From assembly GCA_050944035.1 (NCBI GenBank), contig JBMNQH010000007.1:61303-125302 (forward strand): a stretch of 64,000 nucleotides of DNA, written 5' to 3'. This document shows, in pieces, positions 7,965-16,050 of the stretch; the first letter of the stretch is position 1, and each line of letters begins with the position of its first letter. The translations under genes were made by a program, and so were the position numbers. The notes below the pieces were generated by a model that saw only the letters and a program-made list of their open reading frames with translations, was not told where the DNA came from and made no database searches. This DNA comes from JBMNQH01 sp050944035. Its GTDB lineage: Bacteria > Bacillota > Clostridia > Oscillospirales > Oscillospiraceae.

Positions 7965-8011
7965 AAAGAAAACGATGCAGTCTCTTTTAAAGAAACTGCA
8001 TCGTTTTCTTT
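7965..8011. terminator. Bidirectional terminator between convergent genes
   Basis: 17-bp perfect stem (7965-7981 with 7995-8011) with A/T-rich ends suitable for both strands. Confidence 0.85.
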
Positions 8012-8039
8012 GATAGAAACTATAAAGAACGAGTAGTGA

Positions 8040-9386
8040 TCAGACCTTAAAGTTTACAGAAGTATCGCCCTGAATGTCCGTGCCAAATTCGTAATCCTTA
8101 CCGGGCAAAATGGCGTTCAGAACAATGCCAACGATGGAAGCAACAGCCAGTGCAGACAGGGAGATTGCGCCGATCTGCACAGCACCGGAAGCGTTGTAAT
8201 ACTTGATGCCGATCGAGAGCACCAGAATCAGTGCGGCAATCAGAACGTTACGGGACTTGGTGAAGTCTACTTTGTTCTCCACCACGTTGCGGACGCCGAC
8301 GGCAGAAATCATGCCATAGAGAACCAGAGAGACACCACCGATGGTTGCAGTGGGCATGGAGCTGACAATTGCAGCAAACTTCGGGCTGAAAGAGAAGAGA
8401 ATTGACAGCACCGCAGCGATGCGGATGACAGCGGGATCATATACTCTGGACAGCGCAAGAACGCCGGTGTTTTCGCCGTAAGTAGTGTTTGCCGGTGCGC
8501 CGAACAGAGAAGCCAGCGTGGTTGCGAGACCGTCGCCGAGCAGTGTTCTGTGGAATCCGGGATCCTGCATATAGTTTTTGCCGCAGGTGGAGGAAATGGC
8601 AGAGATGTCACCGATGTGTTCTACCATGGTTGCGAGAGACAAAGGAACGATAGTGATAAAGGAGGTCAGAAGCAGATGGGTATCGACATTGGTAGAGAAC
8701 AGGTGAAAAATGGTTCGCTCTGTATGAATGGGAAGGCCAATCCACTTTGCCTGAGAGACATTGGCAACCAAGTTTTCGCGGATGGCCGGATCTACAGCGA
8801 TTGCCACCAGATAAGAGCCGATGACGCCGAGCAGGATGGGGATGATTTTAATCATGCCCTTTCCCCAAATATTTGCAACGATGACAATAGCGATAGCGAC
8901 CAGCGCAATGGCCCAGTTGGCAGAGCAATTGGACACAGCGGAGGAGGAAAGCGTCAAACCGATGGCGATAATGATGGGACCAGTTACGATAGGTGGAAAA
9001 TAGCGCATGACCTTTTTGGTGCCAAAAGCCTTGAACAGTGCAGAGAGGATGACATACATCAGTCCAGCACAGGCAACGCCGAAACAGGCATAAACAAGCA
9101 GGTCTGGTTCCTGATTAGGTGCAATGGCCTGATAGCCGCCGATAAAGGCAAAGGAAGAGCCGAGAAATGCAGGAACCTTTCCCTTTGCCAGCAGATGGAA
9201 CAGCAGTGTACCGAGACCGGCAAACAGCAGGGTGGTGGCAACATCCAGACCGGTCAGCGCAGGAACCAGGACTGTTGCGCCGAACATCGCGAACATATGC
9301 TGGAAGCCCAGAACAAACATCCGGCCGCCGCCGAGTGCGCGGGCATCAAAAATGCCTTCTGCACCGATTTTGACTTTTTCTTTCAT
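8040..9386 (-). CDS. Uracil/xanthine permease (NCS2 family)
   Basis: 448 residues with 12-14 membrane segments. NCS2 marks are GFQHMFAMFGATVLVPALTG near the N-terminus, PAFLGSSFAFIGGYQA, and the two substrate-site segments MVEHIGDISAIS and NTTYGENTGVLALSRVYDP, which read as UraA-type (E-H-I-G-D and GENTG). This favours uracil as the substrate, with xanthine possible. Proton-coupled import across the cytoplasmic membrane. Start ATG at 9386 behind AAGGAG; the frame stays open upstream through the leader but has no ribosome binding site there. It is preceded by a leader of about 230 nt with strong secondary structure, suggesting transcription-attenuation control. Confidence 0.88.
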   Translation of the reverse strand: MKEKVKIGAEGIFDARALGGGRMFVLGFQHMFAMFGATVLVPALTGLDVATTLLFAGLGTLLFHLLAKGKVPAFLGSSFAFIGGYQAIAPNQEPDLLVYACFGVACAGLMYVILSALFKAFGTKKVMRYFPPIVTGPIIIAIGLTLSSSAVSNCSANWAIALVAIAIVIVANIWGKGMIKIIPILLGVIGSYLVAIAVDPAIRENLVANVSQAKWIGLPIHTERTIFHLFSTNVDTHLLLTSFITIVPLSLATMVEHIGDISAISSTCGKNYMQDPGFHRTLLGDGLATTLASLFGAPANTTYGENTGVLALSRVYDPAVIRIAAVLSILFSFSPKFAAIVSSMPTATIGGVSLVLYGMISAVGVRNVVENKVDFTKSRNVLIAALILVLSIGIKYYNASGAVQIGAISLSALAVASIVGIVLNAILPGKDYEFGTDIQGDTSVNFKV

Positions 9387-9619
9387 TGTGTTACTCCTTC
9401 TTCTAATTTGATTTATATAATAAAAATTGCTCGCAACTAGAACGGGAGGGGGCAAAAGCGTTTGCAGCAGTGACAATTTGCGCAAAAAAATACCTCATCT
9501 GTAAAGACAGACAAGGTTTTATCGGCGCAAATGAAGATTGTAAAAATGTCCAATATCTATGGCGCAGCGGAATTTCTGTCACTTTGCCGGCAACGCAATG
9601 CCGTCTGAAAAATATCGCT
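9387..9619 (-). promoter_or_regulatory. Long structured 5' leader of the uracil permease gene (candidate riboregulator)
   Basis: On the minus strand the leader shows nested pairings: GTGACA (9577-9582) with TGTCAC (9470-9475), then ATTTGCGC (9525-9532) with GCGCAAAT (9476-9483). Inside is a hairpin ACCTTGTCTGT/ACAGATGAGGT followed directly by a run of seven U. The inner hairpin plus U-run looks like an intrinsic terminator, and the outer stem spans it. It does not match the purine riboswitch core, and I see no clear PyrR-binding loop. No known class is claimed. Confidence 0.55.
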
Positions 9620-9625
9620 AGAGGA

Positions 9626-9654
9626 ACTATATCACCCGGCCCGAATTTGGTCAA
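9626..9654 (-). promoter_or_regulatory. Sigma-A promoter of the uracil permease gene
   Basis: Minus strand: -35 TTGACC (9649-9654), 17-bp spacer, -10 TATAGT (9626-9631), with a start expected near 9619. Confidence 0.8.
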
Positions 9655-9677
9655 GAGATTTTGTCGAAATTTACCAG

Positions 9678-9708
9678 TTGCAGGCCGCCAATGTTCGACG
9701 GCCTGCAA
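9678..9708. repeat. Hairpin downstream of glnS
   Basis: A 10-bp stem TTGCAGGCCG/CGGCCTGCAA closes an 11-nt loop. It follows the glnS stop on the minus strand but lacks a clear U-run, so it is either a weak terminator or an mRNA 3'-end structure. Confidence 0.5.
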
Positions 9709-9734
9709 CGGATGCTGTTTGTGCAAAATCACAA

Positions 9735-11399
9735 TTATTTTTTCTTGAACGTATCTTTGAGTGCAACGGTGCGGTTGAATACCAGCGCGCCGGGCTTTGA
9801 GTCCTTGCAATCTGCACAGAAATAACCGAGACGTAAAAACTGATACCGGGAACTGGCGTCGGCCTGTTCCAGAGACTTTTCGAGTTTGCAAAGTTTGAGG
9901 ACAACCAGGGAGTCCGGATTCAAACAATCAATATAATCCCGATCTGCACCATCAGGATCCGGATCTGCAAAGAGATTGCTGTAGAGCCGCACTTCTGCAT
10001 CGATCGCAGTTGCATCATCAACCCAATGGATGGTGCCGCGTACCTTGCGGCCGTCAGGCGTATTGCCGCCGCGGGTTTCAGGATCGTACTCTGCCAGAAC
10101 CTCAATGACCTTACCGGTCTCATCCTTGACACAACCGGTGCAGCGGACGATATAGGCGCTTTTGAGGCGGACTTCGTTGCCGGGATAAAGACGGTTGTAC
10201 TTTTTAAAAGGTTCTTCCATGAAGTCCTCTTCCTCGATCCACAGATTGCGGGAGAAGGTGACCATACGGGTACCGGCATCAGGATTCTCCGGATTGTTTT
10301 CGATTTCAAATTCTTCCGTCTGTCCTTCCGGATAATTGGTGATGGTCAGTTTGACCGGACGAATGACGGCCATGGCACGGTCGGCGTTGGCGTTCAAATC
10401 CTCGCGGACACAGTGCTCCAAGAAAGAAAACTCCACGGTGTTGACCGTTTTGGCAACGCCGATGCGGTCGCAAAAGTTGCGAATGGAGGTCGGCGTATAA
10501 CCGCGGCGGCGCAAACCGCAAAGGGTGGGCATACGGGGATCGTCCCAACCGGAGACGAGACCATCTTCTACCAGGCGGCGCAGCTTGCGCTTGGACATAA
10601 CGGTATAGTTGATGCCGAGGCGTGCAAACTCGATCTGGCGCGGCGTGGACGGAAGGTCACAATTGGCGACGACCCAGTCATACAGCGGACGGTGATCTTC
10701 AAACTCCAGAGAACAGAGGGAATGCGTAATTCCCTCCAGTGCGTCCTCAATGGGATGAGCAAAGTCGTACATCGGATAGATGCACCACTTGCTGCCGGTG
10801 CGGTGATGGTGCATATGATTGATGCGATAGAGTGCTGGGTCACGCAGATTGAAGTTGCCGCTGGCGAGATCAATTTTTGCGCGCAGCGTCATGGTACCGT
10901 CGGGAAATTCGCCGGCTTTCATACGGCGGAACAGATCCAGACTTTCTTCAACAGGACGGTCACGGTAGGGGCTGCGAGCCGGCCTATTGGTATCGCCGCG
11001 GTATTCGCGCAGCTGTTCCGGTGTCAGCTCGCAGACATAAGCGAGGCCGCGCCGGATCAGGGACTCTGCACATTCATACATTCTATCAAAGTAATCCGAA
11101 GCATAATAAAAACGGTCATCCCAGTCAAAGCCGAGCCAGTGGATGTCCTCCTTGATTGCCTCGACGTACTCGACATCTTCCTTCGTGGGGTTGGTGTCAT
11201 CCATGCGCAGATTGCAGATGCCACCGTATTTTTCAGCGGTGCCGAAATCGATGCAAAGCGCTTTGCAGTGGCCGATGTGCAGATAACCATTCGGTTCGGG
11301 CGGGAAACGGGTATGCACCTGCATACCGGCATAGGCACCGCCTTCTGCGATATCCTCTTCAATAAAGGTGTGAATAAAATTCTTGGAAAATTCGTCCAT
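9735..11399 (-). CDS. glnS: Glutaminyl-tRNA synthetase
   Basis: 554 residues. Class I synthetase with the HIGH motif in PPEPNGYLHIGHCKA, the KMSKS-equivalent VMSKRKL, the Gln-type RFPPEPNGYLHIGH context, and a C-terminal beta-barrel anticodon-binding domain. It charges tRNA-Gln directly. Most Gram-positive bacteria instead use the GatCAB amidotransferase, so a GlnRS here is notable though known in some Clostridia. Start: two ATGs are in frame; the second (11399) has GGAG at 9-nt spacing, whereas the first (11408) overlaps that GGAG, so 11399 is preferred. It is divergent from valS. Confidence 0.92.
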   Translation of the reverse strand: MDEFSKNFIHTFIEEDIAEGGAYAGMQVHTRFPPEPNGYLHIGHCKALCIDFGTAEKYGGICNLRMDDTNPTKEDVEYVEAIKEDIHWLGFDWDDRFYYASDYFDRMYECAESLIRRGLAYVCELTPEQLREYRGDTNRPARSPYRDRPVEESLDLFRRMKAGEFPDGTMTLRAKIDLASGNFNLRDPALYRINHMHHHRTGSKWCIYPMYDFAHPIEDALEGITHSLCSLEFEDHRPLYDWVVANCDLPSTPRQIEFARLGINYTVMSKRKLRRLVEDGLVSGWDDPRMPTLCGLRRRGYTPTSIRNFCDRIGVAKTVNTVEFSFLEHCVREDLNANADRAMAVIRPVKLTITNYPEGQTEEFEIENNPENPDAGTRMVTFSRNLWIEEEDFMEEPFKKYNRLYPGNEVRLKSAYIVRCTGCVKDETGKVIEVLAEYDPETRGGNTPDGRKVRGTIHWVDDATAIDAEVRLYSNLFADPDPDGADRDYIDCLNPDSLVVLKLCKLEKSLEQADASSRYQFLRLGYFCADCKDSKPGALVFNRTVALKDTFKKK

Positions 11400-11440
11400 G
11401 TATCTCATCTCCGTATAAACAAAACAAAATATTCTACGTT

Positions 11441-11469
11441 ATTATACACGACCTAAAACTCTTTTACAA
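11441..11469 (-). promoter_or_regulatory. Sigma-A promoter of glnS
   Basis: Minus strand -35 TTGTAA (11464-11469), 17-bp spacer, -10 TATAAT (11441-11446). Confidence 0.7.
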
Positions 11470-11476
11470 CATTTAG

Positions 11477-11505
11477 TTGACAAAGCTGACGCGCTATTTT
11501 ATAAT
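11477..11505 (+). promoter_or_regulatory. Sigma-A promoter of the valS T-box transcript
   Basis: -35 TTGACA (11477-11482), 17-bp spacer, -10 TATAAT (11500-11505): a consensus promoter divergent from that of glnS. Confidence 0.85.
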
Positions 11506-11511
11506 CGTAAC

Positions 11512-11758
11512 GGCTTAAAGTATGAAAAGCGAAGAAGGGAAAGAGTAGGTCTTTTGCGGATTGTCAGAGAGGAAACGCCTGGTGTAAGTTTCCATGAAGC
11601 AGGGCTGAAGTCATCCCAGAGCTGCAATTCCGAACCGAGAAGTAAGAATTGTCGGGTTCCTACCGTTACAGGGTACGAGTGCGCCGCGGGTTTGCGGCGA
11701 ATTTAGGTGGTACCGCGTAGTATTTTCTGCGCCCTAAGGGTTCTTAGGGCGCTTTTTT
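11512..11758 (+). promoter_or_regulatory. T-box riboswitch (tRNA-Val sensing)
   Basis: Leader with T-box marks: a stem I AGAGAGGAAACGCC segment near 11567, a candidate specifier GTC (11610-11612, in CTGAAGTCATCCC) that would read tRNA-Val, and the conserved antiterminator sequence TTAGGTGGTACCGCG (11703-11717) whose UGGU bulge pairs with the tRNA acceptor ACCA. The terminator stem GCGCCCTAAG/CTTAGGGCGC (11729-11738, 11743-11752) and six T follow. Uncharged tRNA-Val should favour readthrough into valS. Confidence 0.93.
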
Positions 11759-11779
11759 CGTTTTCTAAGGAGGAAGAGT

Positions 11780-14398
11780 ATGAAAGAACTGCCGAAGATT
11801 TATGACCCCAAAGCAGTTGAAAGTAAGATCTATGATATGTGGATGGAAGGCGGCTATTTCCACGCAGAGCGTGATCCCGAGAAAAAGCCGTTTACCATTG
11901 TGATTCCGCCACCCAACGTCACTGGTCAGCTGCATCTTGGCCACGCATTGGACGAGACGATTCAGGATATTCTGATCCGCTGGAAGCGGATGCAGGGCTA
12001 TGCCGCCCTTTGGGTTCCCGGCACCGACCATGCCGGTATTGCGACCCAGATCAAAGTAGAAGAAAAACTGCGCGGCGAGGGCAAGACCCGGTTTGACCTT
12101 GGCCGCGACAAGTTCCTGGATGAAGTCTGGGCATGGAAAAATAAATTTGGAAACCGGATTGTAACACAGATTAAGACCCTTGGTTGCTCCTGTGACTGGG
12201 AGCGGGAACGCTTTACGATGGACGACACCTGTGCCAAAGCGGTTCGTGAAGTGTTTGTCAACCTGTATGAAAAGGGTCTGATTTACCGTGGTAACCGCAT
12301 CATCAACTGGTGCCCGAAGTGTACCACAGCCCTGTCCGATGCAGAAGTAGAGCATAAGGAACAACCGGGGCACTTCTGGCATATCCGTTATCCGATCGTC
12401 GGTACGGACGATGATCTCGTAATTGCAACCACCCGTCCGGAAACCATGCTGGGTGATACCGGCGTCGCTGTGCATCCGGATGACGAGCGCTATCGCGATC
12501 TGGTCGGAAAAACCTGCCTGCTGCCGCTGGTTAACCGTGAAATTCCCATCGTTGCCGACGAATATGTTGACAAAGAATTTGGTACCGGCTGCGTGAAGAT
12601 GACACCCTGCCACGACCCCAATGACTTCGAAGTCGGTTTGCGCCATGATCTGGAGCAGATTCTGATTCTGGATGAAAATGCAAAGATCATCAACGGCGGC
12701 AAGTACGACGGTATGGATCGTTATGAAGCAAGAAAGGCCATTGTCAAGGATCTGGAAGAGCAGGGCTACCTTGTTAAAATTGAAGATCACAGCCACAATG
12801 TCGGTACCTGTTACCGCTGCGGTACAACTGTAGAGCCGATGGCTTCCGCACAGTGGTTTGTCAAGATGAAGCCCCTGGCCGAAGAGGCCATCCGGGTTGT
12901 CGAGGACGGCACGATCCAGTTCGTTCCCGACCGCTTCTCCAAAACCTATCTCAACTGGATGGAAAATATCCATGACTGGTGCATTTCCCGTCAGCTCTGG
13001 TGGGGACATCAGATTCCGGCCTGGTACTGCGCCGATTGCGGCCATACCACGGTCTCCCGCGAAGACGCCACTGTCTGCGAAGCCTGCGGCAGCGCCAACA
13101 TTAAGCGCGAAGAGGATGTTCTGGATACCTGGTTCAGCAGTGCGCTGTGGCCATTTTCCACGCTTGGATGGCCAGAAAAGACCTCCGATCTTGACTACTT
13201 CTATCCCACCGATGTACTGGTTACCGGTTACGACATTATTTTCTTCTGGGTTGCTCGTATGATTTTCTCCGGTATGGAGCAGATGAAGGAGCATCCGTTC
13301 CACACGGTGTTGATCCACGGTCTGGTGCGCGACCCGCACGGCAAGAAAATGTCCAAGTCTGCCGGCAACGGTGTTGATCCAATCGAGATGATCGACCAGT
13401 TCGGTGCAGACGCCCTGCGCTTCAACCTGATCACCGGTAACAGCCCAGGAAATGATATGCGTTTCTATGTCGAACGCTGCGAAGCGATGCGCAACTTTGC
13501 CAACAAGATTTGGAATGCCAGCCGTTTTGTCATGATGAATCTGACAATCGACAAAAATGAGCTGCCCGAACATCTGGAAGTCGAAGATAAATGGGTGCTG
13601 TCCAAGCTGAACAGTCTGGCAAAAGAAGTCAATGAGAATCTCGACAGATATGAACTCGGCATTGCCGCCGGTAAGATCTATGACTTTATTTGGGATACCT
13701 ATTGCGACTGGTATATTGAGCTGACCAAGCCCCGTCTGAACGGAGACGATGAGCGCGCCAAGATCGGTGCACAGAAGGTTCTGCTCTATGTTCTGACCGA
13801 GATTCTGAAGCTTCTGCATCCGTTTATGCCGTTTATTACGGAAGAAATCTGGCAGGCACTGCCACATGACGGCGATGCCCTGATGGTTCAGTCCTATCCG
13901 GAGTATCAGGATGCGCTGTCCTTCCCCGAAGATGAAACTGCATTTGAAATGGTGATGTCTGCTATCAAGGCAGTCCGCAGCCGCCGTGCGGAAATGAATG
14001 TTCCGCCTTCCAGAAAACCGCATTTGCTGATTGTCACAGACAAAAAGGATGCTTTTGCAAGCGGTACGGTATATCTGTCCAAGCTGGCATTTGCCGGTGC
14101 GGTCGAGATTACAGATACCGACCCCGAAAGTCTGGATGGTATGGTTTCCGTGGTAACCGACGAAGCCAAGCTGTTTATGCCGATGGCAGAGCTGGTTGAT
14201 CTGGAAAAGGAACGTGCCAGGATCCAGAAAGAGCTGGATAAGGCCAACAAAGAACTTGCCCGCCTCAATGGAAAACTGTCCAATGCAAAGTTCCTGGAAA
14301 AGGCACCGGAGCATGTTGTTGCTGCTGAACGCGAAAAGGCAGAAAAGGCACAGGCACTCATCGACAATCTGATGGACGGCCTGCGGCAGCTCGGCTAA
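11780..14398 (+). CDS. valS: Valyl-tRNA synthetase
   Basis: 872 residues. Class I synthetase with the HIGH motif in PPPNVTGQLHLGHALD (near residue 45) and KMSKS in HGKKMSKSAGNGVDP (near residue 520). It has a CP1 editing domain with the TTRPETMLGDT motif and zinc-ribbon-like cysteines (YCADCGHTT ... CEACGS). The anticodon-binding domain contains WCISRQLWWGHQIPAW, and the ValRS-specific coiled-coil C-terminal arm ends DLEKERARIQKELDKANKEL. It charges tRNA-Val and hydrolyses mischarged Thr-tRNA. Start ATG behind AAGGAGG, directly after the T-box terminator. Confidence 0.97.
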   Translation: MKELPKIYDPKAVESKIYDMWMEGGYFHAERDPEKKPFTIVIPPPNVTGQLHLGHALDETIQDILIRWKRMQGYAALWVPGTDHAGIATQIKVEEKLRGEGKTRFDLGRDKFLDEVWAWKNKFGNRIVTQIKTLGCSCDWERERFTMDDTCAKAVREVFVNLYEKGLIYRGNRIINWCPKCTTALSDAEVEHKEQPGHFWHIRYPIVGTDDDLVIATTRPETMLGDTGVAVHPDDERYRDLVGKTCLLPLVNREIPIVADEYVDKEFGTGCVKMTPCHDPNDFEVGLRHDLEQILILDENAKIINGGKYDGMDRYEARKAIVKDLEEQGYLVKIEDHSHNVGTCYRCGTTVEPMASAQWFVKMKPLAEEAIRVVEDGTIQFVPDRFSKTYLNWMENIHDWCISRQLWWGHQIPAWYCADCGHTTVSREDATVCEACGSANIKREEDVLDTWFSSALWPFSTLGWPEKTSDLDYFYPTDVLVTGYDIIFFWVARMIFSGMEQMKEHPFHTVLIHGLVRDPHGKKMSKSAGNGVDPIEMIDQFGADALRFNLITGNSPGNDMRFYVERCEAMRNFANKIWNASRFVMMNLTIDKNELPEHLEVEDKWVLSKLNSLAKEVNENLDRYELGIAAGKIYDFIWDTYCDWYIELTKPRLNGDDERAKIGAQKVLLYVLTEILKLLHPFMPFITEEIWQALPHDGDALMVQSYPEYQDALSFPEDETAFEMVMSAIKAVRSRRAEMNVPPSRKPHLLIVTDKKDAFASGTVYLSKLAFAGAVEITDTDPESLDGMVSVVTDEAKLFMPMAELVDLEKERARIQKELDKANKELARLNGKLSNAKFLEKAPEHVVAAEREKAEKAQALIDNLMDGLRQLG

Positions 14399-14405
14399 AT
14401 TCTTT

Positions 14406-14426
14406 CGCTGTTACGACAGCGTTTTT
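14406..14426 (+). terminator. First terminator after valS
   Basis: Stem CGCTGT/ACAGCG with TACG loop followed by TTTTT. Confidence 0.7.
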
Positions 14427-14441
14427 AAGAAAAAAAGCGTA

Positions 14442-14487
14442 AAATAACACCGCTGATGGAAGAACCGTCAGCGGTGTTATTTTTTTG
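14442..14487 (+). terminator. Second terminator after valS
   Basis: Stem 14442-14455 with 14468-14482 (AACACCGCTGA/TCAGCGGTGTT core) followed by T7. With the previous hairpin it forms a tandem terminator insulating valS from spoIIAA. Confidence 0.85.
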
Positions 14488-14501
14488 TCGGAGTGATGAG
14501 T

Positions 14502-14831
14502 ATGAAAATACAGCCAAACTATACAGAGAACAAATTGACCCTGTATTTTACAGGGGAGCTGGATCACCATGCCGCCAAAACCGCCATGCAGGAGATCGAA
14601 ACGTTGATCGAGGAATTGTTGCCGAGCGCCTGCATTTTGGATTTTGGTGGTCTGAGCTTCATGGACAGTTCGGGGTTAGCGGTGGTGTTAAAAGCCTATA
14701 AGCGGATGCAGGAATTGGGGAGAACTGCTTGGGTGGAACATCCGCCAAAACAGATCCTGCGAGTTCTGAAGGCTGGCGGCATCGGTCGTATTGTGGAGAT
14801 CAGAAGCGAAGCGGAGGAGGAAGTACGGTGA
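14502..14831 (+). CDS. spoIIAA: Anti-sigma-F factor antagonist SpoIIAA
   Basis: 109 residues, STAS domain. The phosphorylatable serine lies in the signature FMDSSGLAVVL (near residue 50). Dephosphorylated SpoIIAA binds SpoIIAB and releases sigma-F in the forespore; SpoIIE does the dephosphorylation. Start: three in-frame starts lie close together, and ATG 14502 is 8 nt from GGAG (14490-14493), so it is preferred over GTG 14493 and ATG 14496. First gene of the canonical spoIIA operon. Confidence 0.93.
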   Translation: MKIQPNYTENKLTLYFTGELDHHAAKTAMQEIETLIEELLPSACILDFGGLSFMDSSGLAVVLKAYKRMQELGRTAWVEHPPKQILRVLKAGGIGRIVEIRSEAEEEVR

Positions 14832-15268
14832 AAGGAACGAACTACATAAAATTGGAGTTTCCAGGAAAAAGTGCAAATGAAGGGTTTGCCCGCGCCGCAG
14901 TGGCATGCTTTGCTGCACAACTGGATCCCACCCTCGAAGAACTGGGTGACATCAAAACCGCAGTCAGTGAAGCGGTAACCAATTGTATTGTTCACGCCTA
15001 TCCTGACAGCATTGGGAAAATTCTTCTGCGTGCGAAGATTAACGAGGCGCGTGAATTGGAAATTGTCATCCGGGATTGGGGACGGGGTATTGAAGATGTC
15101 AGTCAGGCCCGTGAGCCGATGTTTACAACCGGTGGAGAAGAACGAAGCGGTATGGGCTTCACCATTATGGAAAGTTTTATGGATCGGATGCGTGTGCGGT
15201 CGGCACCAGGAAAGGGAACCACGGTGACACTGCAAAAGAAAATCGTATCCAGAACGCCGGATTGCTGA
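14828..15268 (+). CDS. spoIIAB: Anti-sigma-F factor / serine kinase SpoIIAB
   Basis: 146 residues, GHKL-type ATPase/kinase. The N-box TAVSEAVTNCIVHAYP, G1 box DWGRGI and G2 segment SGMGFTIMESFMD are all recognisable. It binds and inhibits sigma-F and phosphorylates SpoIIAA. Start: GTG 14828 overlapping the SpoIIAA stop (GTGA), with GGAGGAGG just upstream. The C-terminus overlaps the sigF start, so all three genes are translationally coupled. Confidence 0.93.
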   Translation: MKGTNYIKLEFPGKSANEGFARAAVACFAAQLDPTLEELGDIKTAVSEAVTNCIVHAYPDSIGKILLRAKINEARELEIVIRDWGRGIEDVSQAREPMFTTGGEERSGMGFTIMESFMDRMRVRSAPGKGTTVTLQKKIVSRTPDC

Positions 15269-15984
15269 TGGAGGAGATGCAGGAGCTGCTTGCGCGTGCA
15301 GCTGCGGGAGACCGCGCTGCCACAGAGCAGTTGATTACCGAAAATGCAGGGTTGATTTGGGGCATCGTACGGCGGTATTTTGGACGCGGTGTTGATGCCG
15401 ACGATCTCTATCAGCTCGGCTGTATCGGGTTTTTGAAAGCCATCAATGGATATGACGCCGGATTTGGAACGCGGTTTTCCACATATGCCGTACCCAAAAT
15501 TTCCGGAGAGATCCGGCGGTTTTTGCGGGATGACGGCAGCGTTAAGGTCAGCCGCGGCATCAAGGAGCGCGCTATGGTGATCCGCAATGCAAAGGTGGAA
15601 CTGGAGCAGAGACTGAGCCGGGAGCCGACGCTGTCGGAACTTTCTGCGGAAACTGGTTTTACGCCGGAGGACATTGCAATTGCAGAGACGGCAACAGGAC
15701 CGGCGGAATCTTTACAGCGGGAGAGCGGCGAGGACGGCTTCACGCTGGAACGCGTGTTGGGCGATTACCAGCATGAGGAACGCATGGTGGAGCACGTTGC
15801 ACTGGGACAGGCCATCGAACATTTACCGGAGCGAGAGCGACAGGTCATTGCTCTGCGGTTTTACCGCGGCATGACCCAGGATAAAACCGCGAAAGTACTG
15901 GGGGTGTCCCAGGTGCAGGTCTCCCGGCTGGAGCGTCGCGCTGTGGGACTGCTGCGGGAGCTACTGGCTACGCCGGATTCTTAG
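15268..15984 (+). CDS. sigF: RNA polymerase sigma-F factor (SpoIIAC)
   Basis: 238 residues. Sigma-70 family sporulation factor. Region 2 has DLYQLGCIGFLKAINGYD and FSTYAVPKISGEIRRFLRDDG, region 3 the SRGIKERA segment, and region 4 the LPERERQVIALRFYRGMTQ and VLGVSQVQVSRLERRA helix-turn-helix. It directs early forespore transcription. ATG 15268 shares its A with the preceding TGA, so translation is coupled. With SpoIIAA and SpoIIAB it makes a complete, intact spoIIA operon, the strongest sign that the organism sporulates. Confidence 0.94.
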   Translation: MEEMQELLARAAAGDRAATEQLITENAGLIWGIVRRYFGRGVDADDLYQLGCIGFLKAINGYDAGFGTRFSTYAVPKISGEIRRFLRDDGSVKVSRGIKERAMVIRNAKVELEQRLSREPTLSELSAETGFTPEDIAIAETATGPAESLQRESGEDGFTLERVLGDYQHEERMVEHVALGQAIEHLPERERQVIALRFYRGMTQDKTAKVLGVSQVQVSRLERRAVGLLRELLATPDS

Positions 15985-16050
15985 CTTGAGAAATGTGGGA
16001 AGGAGGTGTATACTTTCAGGGTAGTCTGTAGAAAGAAAAGAGAACGCATT

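Noticed and set aside
10026..11456. 476-residue open frame opposite glnS
   Set aside because: Antisense shadow of glnS, and it overlaps both promoters of the divergent region.
11765..14314. 849-residue open frame on the minus strand opposite valS
   Set aside because: It is the antisense shadow of valS, a consequence of codon bias; no ribosome binding site or recognisable domain.
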